A stretch of DNA of 64,000 bases. It comes from Naegleria lovaniensis. Its lineage: Eukaryota; Heterolobosea; Eutetramitea; Acrasida; Naegleriidae. Positions 42,595-54,200 of the stretch are shown in pieces. A program made the position numbers and the translations under genes. Below the pieces are notes generated by a model. It was not told the origin of the DNA. It ran no database searches and saw nothing but the letters and a program-made list of their open reading frames with translations. How positions within the stretch are numbered: the stretch's first letter is position 1; every line of letters begins with the position of its first letter. The stretch lies in contig NW_025407850.1 of NCBI RefSeq assembly GCF_003324165.1, positions 1 to 64,000 of the forward strand, in the 5' to 3' direction.

Positions 42595-42885
42595 TTATTT
42601 TTGAGAAAGGAATTGTTTGAATTGTTCAAACGAAATTTGTGGATTCTTGTCAAGTTTTAGTTGATTGAGAATGGAATCAATTTTTTCTTCACTTATTGAT
42701 TCTCCCATTGCCTCAAGAATCTTTTTAGAGAATTCCGTTTGTTAAAATCAGTATTTGTTGAGAGGAATGTTGCAAAATCAAGAACTCACCTCTCCCATTT
42801 CTTTTCTGTCAATAAAACCACTCTTGTCCTTGTCGAATGTATCAAAAAACATCTTTAATTCTTCTTCTGTGGTGGGTTGTGACAT
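42595..42885 (-). CDS. EF-hand protein, C-lobe frame of a split calmodulin-like locus
   Basis: Exons 42885-42790 and 42720-42595 give 73 residues beginning MSQPTTEEELKMFFDTFDKD. The first EF-hand loop (DKDKSGFIDRKE) is canonical; the second (DKNPQISFEQF) is degenerate. By alignment it is the C-lobe of a calmodulin-like protein. The ATG lies inside the last exon of the N-lobe frame just upstream, out of frame by one base. It could be translated as its own small protein, or the two lobes may be one gene with a frame break. Confidence 0.65.
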
Positions 42886-43313
42886 TGTTGGGTCCACAAT
42901 TTGACAAACTCTTCAAATTCTGTGATGGATCATGATAGATCAAAAAGCACAATTGGGTCAATACATATTGAAACGAGTTACCTACCAATTTTTCCATCGT
43001 GGTTTTCATCAACTAATTTAAACATGTGTAACAGCTCTTCATCGGAAGGCCGCGAAGCTAATTGTTCCATTACATTGCCTAGCTCTTCCATACTAGTTTT
43101 TTTGTGATGATTATAACAATATAAAGAGGCAGTATTATCAACCCGATTCGCCGTCATAACAATTTAAAAATTACGGATGATGATGATGATACAATTCAAC
43201 GTATCGGAGAATACTTGTACCAACCTTATTGATCCATTTCCATCTTCATCAAACAATGAAAAGGCTTCCTTCAATTCACTAATAACGTCCTTTGAGAGAT
43301 GATCAAGAGACAT
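42855..43313 (-). CDS. EF-hand protein, N-lobe frame of a split calmodulin-like locus
   Basis: Exons 43313-43225, 43092-42986 and 42919-42855 give 86 residues. It runs SELKEAFSLFDEDGNGS, ISMEELGNVMEQLASRP, FKLVDENHDGKIEFEEF, then KLWTQQCHNPPQKKN and a stop. The two EF loops and spacing match the N-lobe of calmodulin. The frame ends where a linker to the second lobe would be, and the C-lobe frame starts 31 bases before that stop. The donor after exon 1 (GTTGGT) is non-canonical at +3/+4. The product is a Ca2+ sensor by family; its partners are unknown. Confidence 0.7.
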
Positions 43314-43641
43314 GTTTTACAACGGACCAAGATCCAAGCGAGGTTTTGACCAAAATTTTTTTGATATTCTTTTTTTTCAAAAAAACTGTAAATTCATGCG
43401 CTCAAAAAGGTCATTGCGGAGATTCGTTACTTTACAACTTTAAACGCACAAAGAGTGATTCCTCTCTTCACTGTGTAATGCTTAAAAGATTTGAAAAGAA
43501 GATTCAATTAATTGTATCCATCCATTATTTGTACAAATTAACTACTATACTGCCTATCAATGCATGAAGTGCAGTTCGTAGAATAACGATAATCATGTTA
43601 TTACAATTCATTGTATAAATACATTTACAATTATAAAATAC
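43314..43641. other. 328 bp spacer
   Basis: The spacer lies between the EF-hand start and the 3' end of the R-SNARE gene, both on the minus strand. It is AT-rich. One plus-strand frame (43292-43567) has no recognisable content. It is presumed to hold the EF-hand promoter. Confidence 0.35.
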
Positions 43642-44471
43642 TCAACAAATCACACACGCACAGCATTTTGCCTTCTGTGTATGCCGTTTAAACTCTTGAG
43701 CTTGATCATCCAATCGTTCGGTATCACCGACGAGATCGTCGATCAAAGTTCGAGCTTTTAAAATTTTTGAAATATTCTCAGATTGAACTTCATTGACATT
43801 GTCAATTTCCATTTGTAGTCGTTGAATTTTGTCATTCATGGGATTGTTGTAATACGCGAGAAGATCTTTTAATTTGGAGGAGGCGACAAAGACTCCATTT
43901 TTCATGGATTCCATGTCGACTTCATCTAAAAATCCCCAACACACACGTTGTTTCATATCAGGAGATGCAAAACAAATATAAAAATTCTTGCCACTACATT
44001 TGATATAGACATTGGCGCTGAGAAGAGTGGTTTCGAAATTTGTGACGAGATATTTCGTCAACAACAACGTGTTGAAAATCGGTGATTCATGAAAATCAAT
44101 TTCAAATTTCCATCGTTTCAAAAAATTGAGATCGGTTTCGGGTGATTCCAATTATTGAAATACAACAATAATTATTAAAAATCAAAATGGTGTCATCATC
44201 ACGTGATAATTTTTAAATATTTCATGAATATTCATCATAATAATTATCAAAATACACGTCACAATTATTCATTCTTGATATACCCTTCCTCGGAAGTACA
44301 AACTACTCTTCATACTTACTCATTACTCGTTAAAAATCTCTTAAAATTTGTTTTTGCCAATTTCGGAACCACTTGCTGCAAGACAACCTCTCGGACCTTC
44401 TTCTTTCTAGGATATTCACCAACACTCTTCTCCGATCCAACATCTACAATGATCGAGTAATGAATGGGCAT
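43642..44471 (-). CDS. R-SNARE with longin domain and Cys-rich C-terminus
   Basis: Exons 44471-44320 and 44017-43642 join in phase (donor GTAAGT, 302 nt intron) to 175 residues. The longin domain starts MPIHYSIIVDVGSEKS and continues through NVYIKCSGKNFYICF to the Arg-Val-x-W-G-F-L helix. The SNARE motif follows from about residue 110, with its zero-layer Arg in ILKARTLIDDL. There is no transmembrane span; the chain ends KCCACVIC. Ykt6 also lacks a span and ends in a lipidated CCAIM-type motif, so palmitoylation and perhaps prenylation are likely here. The last Cys in the X position of a CaaX-like box is odd. It would drive vesicle fusion on Golgi, endosomal or vacuolar membranes. The sequence between 44018 and 44151 happens to be open but lacks a start and is taken as intron. 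Confidence 0.85.
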
Positions 44472-44758
44472 TTTTTTTGAAGAGAGAGATTTATTGCCAA
44501 GATCCATTCTATGAACCTGCTTGATAACCTTTTTGAATTCATTGGAAAAGAGTTAAAATCCATGAGAATTGGCTCCTTAGTACTTGACGAGCAGTAGTTT
44601 TGACGATTTTATAACCCTTACTTACTTCCAAATGCCGCGTATCTCATGCTCTGTGAATATTTCTGAACCATTCCAAAAAAATGCAGTACCCTTCATGTTC
44701 GTGCAACTCGTGATAAACCAATAATTGGCGTATTCGTAAAGTCACACGAGAAGGTATT

Positions 44759-46444
44759 ATGATGACGGTTGCAGGTGGTGGTAACATTGAATTTCATCGC
44801 AATTCCCCTCCCGATATGAAAGTTCCAGCCACAAGTGTCCAGTTAGGATTTCCTTCCTATGTATATGCTCCAGGAAATGGCTATTTCTATCTTTCCAATG
44901 ATGATTATTGCCGAATTATGCGTGTTTCTCAAAAGGATGGAATGATCGAGTCTGTTGTAGGAAATGGTGAATGTGGAGATTTCAAGGATCACACTCCAGC
45001 CTCAAAATCAACCGTTCACATGTATCGTTTCGTGGTTTCCAAATTCAATGGTGACATGTTTTTTGGAGGAGATCAAGGTATCTTTAAGGTTGCTCTTTCA
45101 CAACCTGATGGACTCATCTATTCAATGACCAGTTCGAATCGATCCGATGGATTCTCATGGGTCGATAAGGTAAGAAATCCTGATGATGGAACTCTCTCGG
45201 TGAAGAATTATATTGCACCAATACAAGGTATTACATTGGGATCTGACATGAACGCTAAGGGAGATTTGTACTTTGCACAAGGACCAGGAAGAATTACTCG
45301 AATTGTGCAATCTGGAAGTTCCAATGACAAGTCTCAATGGAAGTTGCAGACGCTGTTCGGAAGCAAAACATACATGATTGATGGAATTCCTGCCAATTAT
45401 GTGAACCCTCAAAGTCTTTCTGCTGTCTTTAAAGTTTCTCCCAAAACCTCTTCTAGACTTGTAACACCTGGGGATTTTATCTACCTAGACGTTCAGTACA
45501 TTCGAAGAATTGCAAATCAAAGCACGATCGTCTCAACACTCTTTGTCGATACCAACGGTGATGCTGTGGATATTGCGTCAGACTCAAAAGATTCTTTCTA
45601 TTATGCAAGCGACCATCTCTTGTATCATTACAACATGACCTCACAAGAGATGAAATTGATTGCAGGTATTAAGGGTCAAGAAGGATACTCTCCAGATGGC
45701 AGTCCAGCTAAAAGCTCCACTTTGGGATCCCTCACTGCTATCATTGCTCATCCTGTCACTGGACAAGTCGTATTCATTGAGGAACAGAGTGTTGTACGAA
45801 CCATTGATTCGAATGGATTACTTCAGACGCTTGCTGGAGGCGGAGACTTGAAATACAAGAGTGGAATTCCACCTCGGCAAGCAAGTTTGCGTTCTCCAAC
45901 CATGTTACAATACTCTTCAGATGGTTCTAAATTGTACATTTGCGATCAACACTACAGTGTCATCATGATGGTTACTTTCAACTCAACATCTGCTCCATTA
46001 CTCTACATTGTGGCAGGTTCTCAACAATCATTTAACGATGGTCAAGACGGAATTCCAGCAACACAGGCCTCCCTTTCTAGTCCATCGTCCTTCCTCGTAT
46101 TACCAAGCAGTGGAGATTTATTGATTTCAGAGTTTAGCTTGATTCGTCGTGTTTCTGTTAAAACTGGTTTGATTTATACTGTGTACGGAAAAATTGCTAC
46201 AGGTTATACTCCAGATGGACCTTTTAAAGGCACCTCCTCCTATTTAGTTACTCCCAATTTGATGAACATAGATCCCTATGATGGTGGTAATGTGATTTAT
46301 TTTGGTGATACTTTTTCTAACGTGTTGAGAAGTATTGAGACTTCCTGTCCTGATCACTCTTGGCGATTAGATGAAACATGGAGTTCTTGTGTGAAATGTT
46401 CACCTGGAACCAAGAGTACCAAAGATTTTGTTTACTGTGTTTAA
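44759..46444 (+). CDS. NHL-repeat beta-propeller protein, likely 5'-damaged
   Basis: This 561-residue frame of NHL-type repeats (TVAGGGNIEFHRNSPP, VVGNGECGDF, LIAGIKGQEG, TLAGGGDLKY, IVAGSQQSFN, VYGKIATGYTP) forms about six blades. It closes with a Cys-containing piece (CPDHSWRLDETWSSCVKCSP) typical of large heterolobosean surface NHL proteins, and then stops with no membrane anchor. No signal peptide precedes the first ATG. Upstream of it, codons still read NNWRIRKVTREG, the start of an NHL blade, but an in-frame TAA follows directly upstream with no AG acceptor between. The gene therefore looks truncated or frame-damaged at its front, and perhaps at its end. It may be a pseudogene or a shortened cytosolic version. 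Confidence 0.65.
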   Translation: MMTVAGGGNIEFHRNSPPDMKVPATSVQLGFPSYVYAPGNGYFYLSNDDYCRIMRVSQKDGMIESVVGNGECGDFKDHTPASKSTVHMYRFVVSKFNGDMFFGGDQGIFKVALSQPDGLIYSMTSSNRSDGFSWVDKVRNPDDGTLSVKNYIAPIQGITLGSDMNAKGDLYFAQGPGRITRIVQSGSSNDKSQWKLQTLFGSKTYMIDGIPANYVNPQSLSAVFKVSPKTSSRLVTPGDFIYLDVQYIRRIANQSTIVSTLFVDTNGDAVDIASDSKDSFYYASDHLLYHYNMTSQEMKLIAGIKGQEGYSPDGSPAKSSTLGSLTAIIAHPVTGQVVFIEEQSVVRTIDSNGLLQTLAGGGDLKYKSGIPPRQASLRSPTMLQYSSDGSKLYICDQHYSVIMMVTFNSTSAPLLYIVAGSQQSFNDGQDGIPATQASLSSPSSFLVLPSSGDLLISEFSLIRRVSVKTGLIYTVYGKIATGYTPDGPFKGTSSYLVTPNLMNIDPYDGGNVIYFGDTFSNVLRSIETSCPDHSWRLDETWSSCVKCSPGTKSTKDFVYCV

Positions 46445-46881
46445 CGTTTCTAGTTAAGGAAGTGAATTTTTGGGCATTGAAGGATATGAAGTCATTCCCT
46501 TTGGTTCCTTGTGCTTTCATAAATAAATTTAACATTATTTTCATCATAGTTCTTGAAATTCATCCCCACTACAACTTACCAGGGTCGCTTAGGCCAGCTC
46601 GTGGCAAAGAAAATGATGCTGTGTTTTACAACAAATTTAACCTCGCCGCAATATTTTTTTCGCTCTCTCACAGTGGTTTTTGATTGGCTGGAGAGCGTAG
46701 CCATCATTTTCTTTGGCGTAAGTTGTTGTGTCATTCATTGAGTGTTCCAACAAGAAAAAAATACGAGAAAGTGTTGTGCTCTCACTCATGCCTCAAGCAT
46801 GAAAGTTTTATTGAAACATATTTCTTGAAGAATTCAAGTTTGAACACCCATTCCGATCCAAAAACCAATTATTCTCCAAAA
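46445..46881. other. 437 bp spacer before the orphan actin
   Basis: Short frames overlap here, but none has a family feature. The frame upstream of the actin ATG is open to 46684 and is judged untranslated leader because 46882 is the family-typical start, behind CCAAAA. Nothing else was recognised. Confidence 0.35.
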
Positions 46882-48024
46882 ATGTATGAAGACATTCAAG
46901 CTCTCATGATTGATCTCGGATCCGATTCATGCAAGGCCGGTTTTGCTGGTGATGATACTCCCCGAAGTGTTTTCCCATCATTGATTGGTACACCAAAACA
47001 CAAAATAGATCATTATCCGTTAGACGCCTATATTGGTCATCAAGCTCTTTCAAAGAGAGGTCTTTTGAATATAGATCATTGCATTCAACGTGGTAGGATT
47101 ATCAATTTCAATGATTTGGAAAAACTCTTGAATCACGTGTTTTATAATGAATTACGAGTTTCTCCTCAAGAATATCCAATCATGTTTTCGGAAAATTCAT
47201 TTCAATCCAGTCAAAATAGAGAAAAGTTGACTCGATTGATGTTTGAAACTTTTTCAGTTCCAGCTCTGTATATTTCTCTTCAAGGCGTCTTGTCATTGTA
47301 TGCTTCTGGACGTAATACTGGTATTGTTGTAGATTGTGGGGATGGTGTTTCACAGGTGGTTCCAATTTCTGAAGGTTATGCGTTGCCACATGCAATTTTG
47401 AAATTGGACTTGGCTGGAAGTGATTTGACGGATTATTTGACAAGGATTCTCATGAAACAAGGAACTAGTTGTTGTTGCAATTCAAACATTGTTGTTGAGA
47501 GGGAAATTGTTAGAGACATCAAGGAAACACAATGTCATGTTGCTTTGGATTATGACCATTTGGTAATTCATACGTCTTCTTCAAATTTAACAGACAAGCC
47601 ATATGAATTACCAGATGGAAAAGTGATTAGTATTGGCGATGAAAGGTTTGAATGTCCAGAAATTTTATTCCAACCAAATTTAATTCAACATGTGGAGGGT
47701 GATGGTATTCATGAAATGACTTTTAACTCGATCGAAAAGTGTGAAATTCGAATTCGAAAAGAATTGTATGGAAATGTTGTCTTGTCAGGCGGTTCTACTT
47801 TGTTCCAAGGTTTTCCAGAGAGAATGTTTAAGGAATTGGCGCACAAAGCTCCTGATTTAACCAAGGTTAAGATTGTTGCAGCACCAGAAAGAAAATACCT
47901 TGTTTGGATTGGTGGTTCTATTATGGCTTCATTGTCCACCTTTCAACAAATGTGGATCACTAAGGAAGAATATGAAGAGACAGGTCCGAATATTGTCCAG
48001 CGAAGATGTATCATGCACCAATGA
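46882..48024 (+). CDS. Divergent (orphan) actin
   Basis: The 380-residue protein is of actin length. Phosphate loop 1 is [14 protein letters not shown], loop 2 is [13 protein letters not shown], the adenosine region is [16 protein letters not shown], and [15 protein letters not shown] matches the subdomain core. The catalytic Gln (Q137 in actin) is kept in [14 protein letters not shown], but the His of loop 2 (H161 in actin) is Gln. The DNase-binding loop is shortened and lacks the GVMVGMGQ stretch. The C-terminus is RRCIMHQ instead of RKCF. It is too divergent for conventional actin and matches no named Arp class I can recall. Polymerisation ability is doubtful. Confidence 0.88.
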   Translation: MYEDIQALMIDLGSDSCKAGFAGDDTPRSVFPSLIGTPKHKIDHYPLDAYIGHQALSKRGLLNIDHCIQRGRIINFNDLEKLLNHVFYNELRVSPQEYPIMFSENSFQSSQNREKLTRLMFETFSVPALYISLQGVLSLYASGRNTGIVVDCGDGVSQVVPISEGYALPHAILKLDLAGSDLTDYLTRILMKQGTSCCCNSNIVVEREIVRDIKETQCHVALDYDHLVIHTSSSNLTDKPYELPDGKVISIGDERFECPEILFQPNLIQHVEGDGIHEMTFNSIEKCEIRIRKELYGNVVLSGGSTLFQGFPERMFKELAHKAPDLTKVKIVAAPERKYLVWIGGSIMASLSTFQQMWITKEEYEETGPNIVQRRCIMHQ

Positions 48025-48297
48025 ATCGTATGAAATGTATTAGGAGTATGTTGGATCCACAACAAGTTATTGTAAAATCTCGAGATGTTACAATCAAAGT
48101 TGCACACCTTTCAAGTGTTGATTACACGTTGTTGGGTTCTATCCAAGCCATGTTCGTTTGTTTAGCTACTATTTTCTTAATCTTGGTGCTCTCCATATAA
48201 AATTTATATTCAGGTGTTTGGATAAATCTGTAAAACGTGTCTCCTGTTAGTAAGGAAATAGAGCGTGAAATGGTTGATGCATAAAAAAGTAAAAGAT

Positions 48298-51200
48298 TTA
48301 AAACATACCCAAATTCACAAAAACTTCCTGAACCAATCGATCAAAGCATGATATCAATTGTTCTCGTAATTCCTTCAGTTCGTGATGCTCATTCATCATG
48401 TTGTTTGGTAAATCTGTAGTTTTTTCAGACTGCAATGGTAAATCGTTTTTCGTGACAGAAATTTCTTGATTCATCATGGATGATTGCATTCCTACTTGAT
48501 CATTCAACGAATTCGAGCATGAAATAATTTTCATTGCCTTCAAACTCTCGATATTTGCCCTCAGATCAATAAACATCTTTTTTGCTTGGGATGGTAGATT
48601 CACTTCATACGGCGCTGAACTGGCAATAAAGTTCACATGTAATTGTTCAATAAATGATGGAAGTTCATGCAACTCTTGTCCTGAAATAATATTCTGATTC
48701 AAATACAATTCCATATAAAAATATAAATTTTCTAAGGAAAATTCTCGTTCAGAAAATTCTTCAAAGAAATGAAATCCCAAATCGTCTGTAATGAGTGAAA
48801 GAACTTCAGAATCTTCGAATAATAATTCTTCTTCGATTGTTTTTGAAGTGACGTCACCAATCATGGTACTTGTTTGTGTTGAAAGATGTTTCTTGGTAGT
48901 GTTGGCATGTTGAGACAAGTGTTGAGATTTGACTTTGAATTTCAACAAGACGAACAATGAAAATCCTCCAAAAATGGCAATATACGACAGAGTGTAACCA
49001 ATTTCACTCAGTACGCCAATAATTTTTAAAATAAATAAAATGGTTATGGCGTTATTTCCACGATTACCATTTTCAGGAAAACTTGGTAAGGATGTTATCT
49101 GGAATGATGCACTTGCTAGTTGTGTCACTTGTTCATCTTTTCCATCAAATATGACAAATAAACGATTCTCAAAATACTGTGTTGCAAATCCAATTCCTAA
49201 TTGAACCATCATGAACAAAAAACACACCAAATATAGCATCATTTCAGCTCTGAAGTAGAGAGGAGTGTCGAGATGAAATAATTTTCTCAAAAATCCTCGT
49301 TGTTGCTGTGAAAATTGATTCAGACGACGGCTCGAAACATGATTACTGCTGCTATTATTGTCATTGATGGTACTCTCGCTCTTGACACGTGACAGTGATG
49401 CAGCGGGTCTTTTAAATGACGGATATTTGGTGAGAGAAGTATTGTTATTGTTGGTATCTAAATTCTGTAAAGTTCTAGAATCTTGCGAGTATGTCGATTG
49501 TCGACTTGTCCATGAAAAGTCAATGCAAATAACAATGCAAATAATGATACTATAGCCCATAATTATAAACATGTAGGACAGACTGGTCACAGTAGTGAAG
49601 AGTTCACTCGAAATGAAATTCAATCTTCTCAACACGACCCACAGAGTCCAAAAACATAAATTTCCAACTATTGAAATCGAAATGAGTAAAATGAAAAGTG
49701 ATCTCGAAGTGAGAAATCTCAACCATCGAATATGTCTCATCATGGAATTTAACTTTCTCTGAGAATTCAAAAACATTTTGTGTGAAAGAGCTTTCATGAA
49801 TTGAAATCGAACTACTTGAATGAAATAGGAGAGAATGGCAGTTAAATTGAGCGTATTCACTAAAATGAGAGAAATATTTTCAACAAGTGCCAACGTGAAT
49901 GGCCATGAAAATGCGTTCGGATCATCATTTCTCGAGTGGTTGGAAGTGTTAGTTGTTGTGATCATACTCACAGAAATGGCTCGTTGAACAATGCTTACTA
50001 GCACGCTTTCAATGACAAGCGCCACCATTCCAAGATAGGGTGCAATAAGTCGACTGGAAACAGGCTGATGTTTTCTAAAGATGACCAAAAATAGTAAAAC
50101 TATTAAGGAGATGACTGTGTAAATGGCCCCTAAACCCATTTCCACATATTGAACATAAAACTCGTAATGGATGAAGCTATTCATAAGAGAAGGGCTTGTG
50201 TAATTTGTGTGTGGATGGTTGGGGAAAACGGTGGTCCAATTTTTCGTTCGAAATTCCATAAATGTACTAAATTTGGTGGTGTGATTGCATTGACAAGTGG
50301 CAACTCCAGTACGTTCGTCGTAGTGAGCTAGTTCACAACCAAAATCATTCCATTCATTCCTCCTTTCGTCCCAATACATACAGCGAAGAATGGCCTCTTC
50401 TTTGGTTTCAATCAATATTGTAGAATTATCACTGGATGTCATATTCAAAGTTGAAATGTTTCGAATTTCGGACAAGGTCATTCGATTTTCGAAAGGAATT
50501 TGAAATTGTAGTAAAATTGGTGTTTTCAATTCCGAAAGCTCCACAACCTTGTTTTCCTGATGATATTTAAATTCGTGAACGCTTGCTCCTGCCGAGTGTT
50601 CTCGTGAGAAATTATCCATTTTTGGATTTTTTGCAAATGACACCAACGACAAACCCAAAGTTGTGTCATATCCTGAATATTTCTCCACAACTTCGTACAA
50701 GTCGAGGGTCACCTCAGTATTCTCTGACTTCATTGTAAATAAGATGGGGGTTTCCATATTCGAAAAATTCAATCGTCGACTCCTCTTTGTTTTTACCTTG
50801 AACGATGCCACAGTGGTGTTCAACATGGGGCTCGAATAATGAATGGTTGGCAATGAAGAAGTATAATTGGTCTCATTCTCTAGAATTGTTGGAGTGGCTG
50901 TCTGCAACATGAGTTTAGAAAGTGAGCTCACGATGGCATCAATGGGAGCACTCGCTATTTGATCCTTGGTAAAGCTAGCTCCAGGAATGGGAGTCCAAGC
51001 AGGAGTTGCCTGTGAAGAGAGAATATCAGACAAGACATTGAGAGCTGTCACAGTGACCTGTTCAGAAACCTTATTCACAATATATCCATAATCGTTCAGT
51101 TCTTGATCGTAGGTAGTTAAAATTGTGTTTAGAATATTGTTCACTTGAGAGGAGACAGTGGAGACGACTCTTCGATCATCTAGGAGTGGCGTCTCTGAAG

Positions 51201-54200
51201 TAAAAGACTTTAAAGCACTGAGAGAACCTTTGATGTCTTTCAAATCCACGTTTTTGACTACATCAATCACTAGATCAGTATTATTGTTGGCAAGTTGTAG
51301 AAAGGATTGATCATAAGCCAACACCAGTCGTTGCATGGAATTGAGTGAAATGGATGTCAATGTCGTGGCATAGGTTTGATTGAGGGGTAAAATATTTGCA
51401 ACTCCAATAATGTGAGATTGTTCATTACCTAACACATCCTTCACAAATACGACAATTTCAATTTTCTTTTGTGTGACTATAAGAGAAGTACTCTGGGTGT
51501 TTGAAATTTCCTTAAATAGATATGGCAGTGGGAAGTAGGCGCCTGGTTTTTCTTGATATTCTGTCACTCGAACTCTTTCATTGGTAAACATTTGATAAAA
51601 TCCAAAAGCATATGTGAGAGGGAAGAGAGCATAGTTTGCAATCCATTCAGAGGTATTAACAAAGAACTCATCTAGTATGGCCGTTCCTGATGATGGACTG
51701 ACACTTGTCATGGACAAATAATCTGAAGGAACGGAGGCCATTCCAACAATTGGAATCGAAAGGATTTGAGAAACATTCTTAAAAGTTGGAAAGGAAATTT
51801 CAATGTCGATTCGATTCTTAAGGGCAATATTGATCGATTCGAAGGGTATTGAAATTAATTGTTGAAGGGTAATGATAGGACTAAATGCTAAACTGAAAAG
51901 GTCTCTCATCTTTGAATAATTGGAGCTTTCATTCCCTGTGACAAGAATAGAAGAATCAAAAGAAGTTGGACCCTTATCAGAACTTGCAACTTCCTTAACT
52001 AGTCTGAATTCAAATTTCGTTTGAAAAGGGCAAGAGCTTGAACAATTACCTTCTTGTAAAAATTGTGGAAACGGTAAATTGAACTGGATCTGAGATAATG
52101 AGAAAAGAATCGTGGTGCTCGTGTTGAAAATAATCGCTCTCGGAAGACCATTGAAGATGATGCTGTCAATTGCCAGATTAGTAGAATCTTGTGTTTCCAA
52201 TTTCTTGCTCACAATTTCAATATTGAAACGAAACGGTATGGAACGCTCAGCTCCGTCACTCGTAATAGCCATCAATGAAAATTCATAAGTTGCATGTGGA
52301 CTCAACATGGAAACGTCCAATGAAATCAAACTCGGAGCATCTTTGAATGTTTGTTGCGAAGGAAAAAGTTTGGAACAGTTTGAACATTCGAGTTGATATT
52401 CCATTAAACTCTTGTCAAGATTCGAAGATGTGGTTAACCGTACGTTTAAATCCAGAATGGATTGTACATCAGTATTCACCAAGTAATAATTAGAGTCTAG
52501 TGAGATGGAAAATTGATTCAAAGAGAATTCGCATTGAGTACCTTTGAAATTGGAGAAGCATTGACAAGAGTCATTTGCAATGCAGAGACCTTGTCCGTTG
52601 GAACAAACAGAGGTGTTGGTTGAGTCAATTCCAAAACATGAAATTATGGAGTAACTATTGGGTAAGGGAGCCCTTTCTATGGTAATAAGGTTTTGACATG
52701 TCGATCCGGTATAGTTATTGACACATTGACAAGTATCAGGTGCCACACACCACCCTCTCGAGGAACCTCCACAAGCTTTTCCGACTTCATAAAATAAAAT
52801 ACCAAAGCATGTGTATTTTGAACAATCAATCCCAAAAAATGGTGAATTACATTGACAGGTGTCATGCTCAATACATTGTCCTCTTCCTGAACAAACCATT
52901 GAGGAATTGACAGGGACTCCAAAACATGTTGTGAAAGAGAGGGGAATGTCAACAGTTGTCGTGTTAGTAAATGTCACGTTGGAGCTTGTCATATTACTCG
53001 AGCTCAGTAATAATTGGCTTGAATTGTTCCCTGTAATGGAAATGTTATTAAAAGTTGCATTTGTTAAATTCATTCCAACGGTGTCATTGAGAGAAAGAGT
53101 AATGTTACTCAACTGCTGTTCTGCGAGCGTGCTGTTCTCAATGTGGGAGGATAACGCTTGAGTTGAATTACTTATATCATTGTTCCCTATAATGGAAGTG
53201 TTACCGACAGCTGCAGTAGTTGAATTTGTGAAATTCATTCCAACGGTGTCATTAAGAGAAAGCGTAATGTTACTCAATTGTAGCTCCACAAGAGTGCTAT
53301 TCTCAATGGGAGAGGCCACAGAAGTTTCATTCACTCCAACAGTTGTTTGATTGAGCAGTGTGGTTATCGTTTCATTCAGACTTTTCGTGACATTAGAACT
53401 TGAATTCATAGTCAATGTAGAGTTAGTTTCCAATTCAATTATTGTCGTACCATTATTTTCAATTGTTGAAACTGTAATATTTTGTTGTGCAGTCGTGATA
53501 TTCAGATTGAGATCAAATGATGTTTCATTTCCAATGATTGTCATGTTTTGAACTAAATGCAACTCGGTGGTGTTTACATGTGTCATGTTGGTGCTATTAT
53601 TTTCAATGCTTAAAGAAATATTGAAATTCAATTCCATACTTGAATTTGTTCCAACAATGGTATCATTCAGTAATGATGAAATGTTGAACGTATTGTTGGA
53701 TGTTAAATTAGAAAGATCTGGTGTGATTGTTTCCAATAGTGTTTCATTTCCAAGCAGTTGTTGAGTAACATTCGTCAACGTGTCGTTTATCAACGAAATA
53801 ATTGGTGTCAGTGTCGTGTTCAAATTAATGTTCGTTTCAATAAGTGTATCATTTGTTGTTCCATTTGTGATTGGAATTGAAATGTTTGTAAGTAATGATT
53901 CCACAGCATCCGTAAGATTCGATGTTAAATTTTTCAAATCCAAATTGATTGAGGTAGAATTATCAATAGTTGTCGTGTTAATTAAATTTGTCAAATTACT
54001 GGAAAGATCGGGTACAATGTCCGTCACATTGGAAGACTCCAACAATGTAGTGGTGTTGTTGATCGCGTCACTTAGTACTTGTGTAACATTCGCCAAGGTT
54101 GAATTTTCTAGTTGTGACAATACGGTGGTGAGCAAGCTTGAATATTGACAACTGTCACCATAATAGGTTGTGTTGACACATTGACAATTGTCATTGGAAA

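Noticed and set aside
43997-44151. Open minus-strand sequence before the second R-SNARE exon, readable as about 45 extra residues
   Set aside because: It has a stop just upstream, no ATG and no acceptor at its front, while the CTCAG acceptor at 44018-44019 joins the longin exon in perfect phase.
48006-48200. 64-codon plus-strand frame with a hydrophobic end, overlapping the actin stop
   Set aside because: It overlaps the orphan actin in another frame, has no start context, and the rest of the spacer is ordinary; most likely chance.
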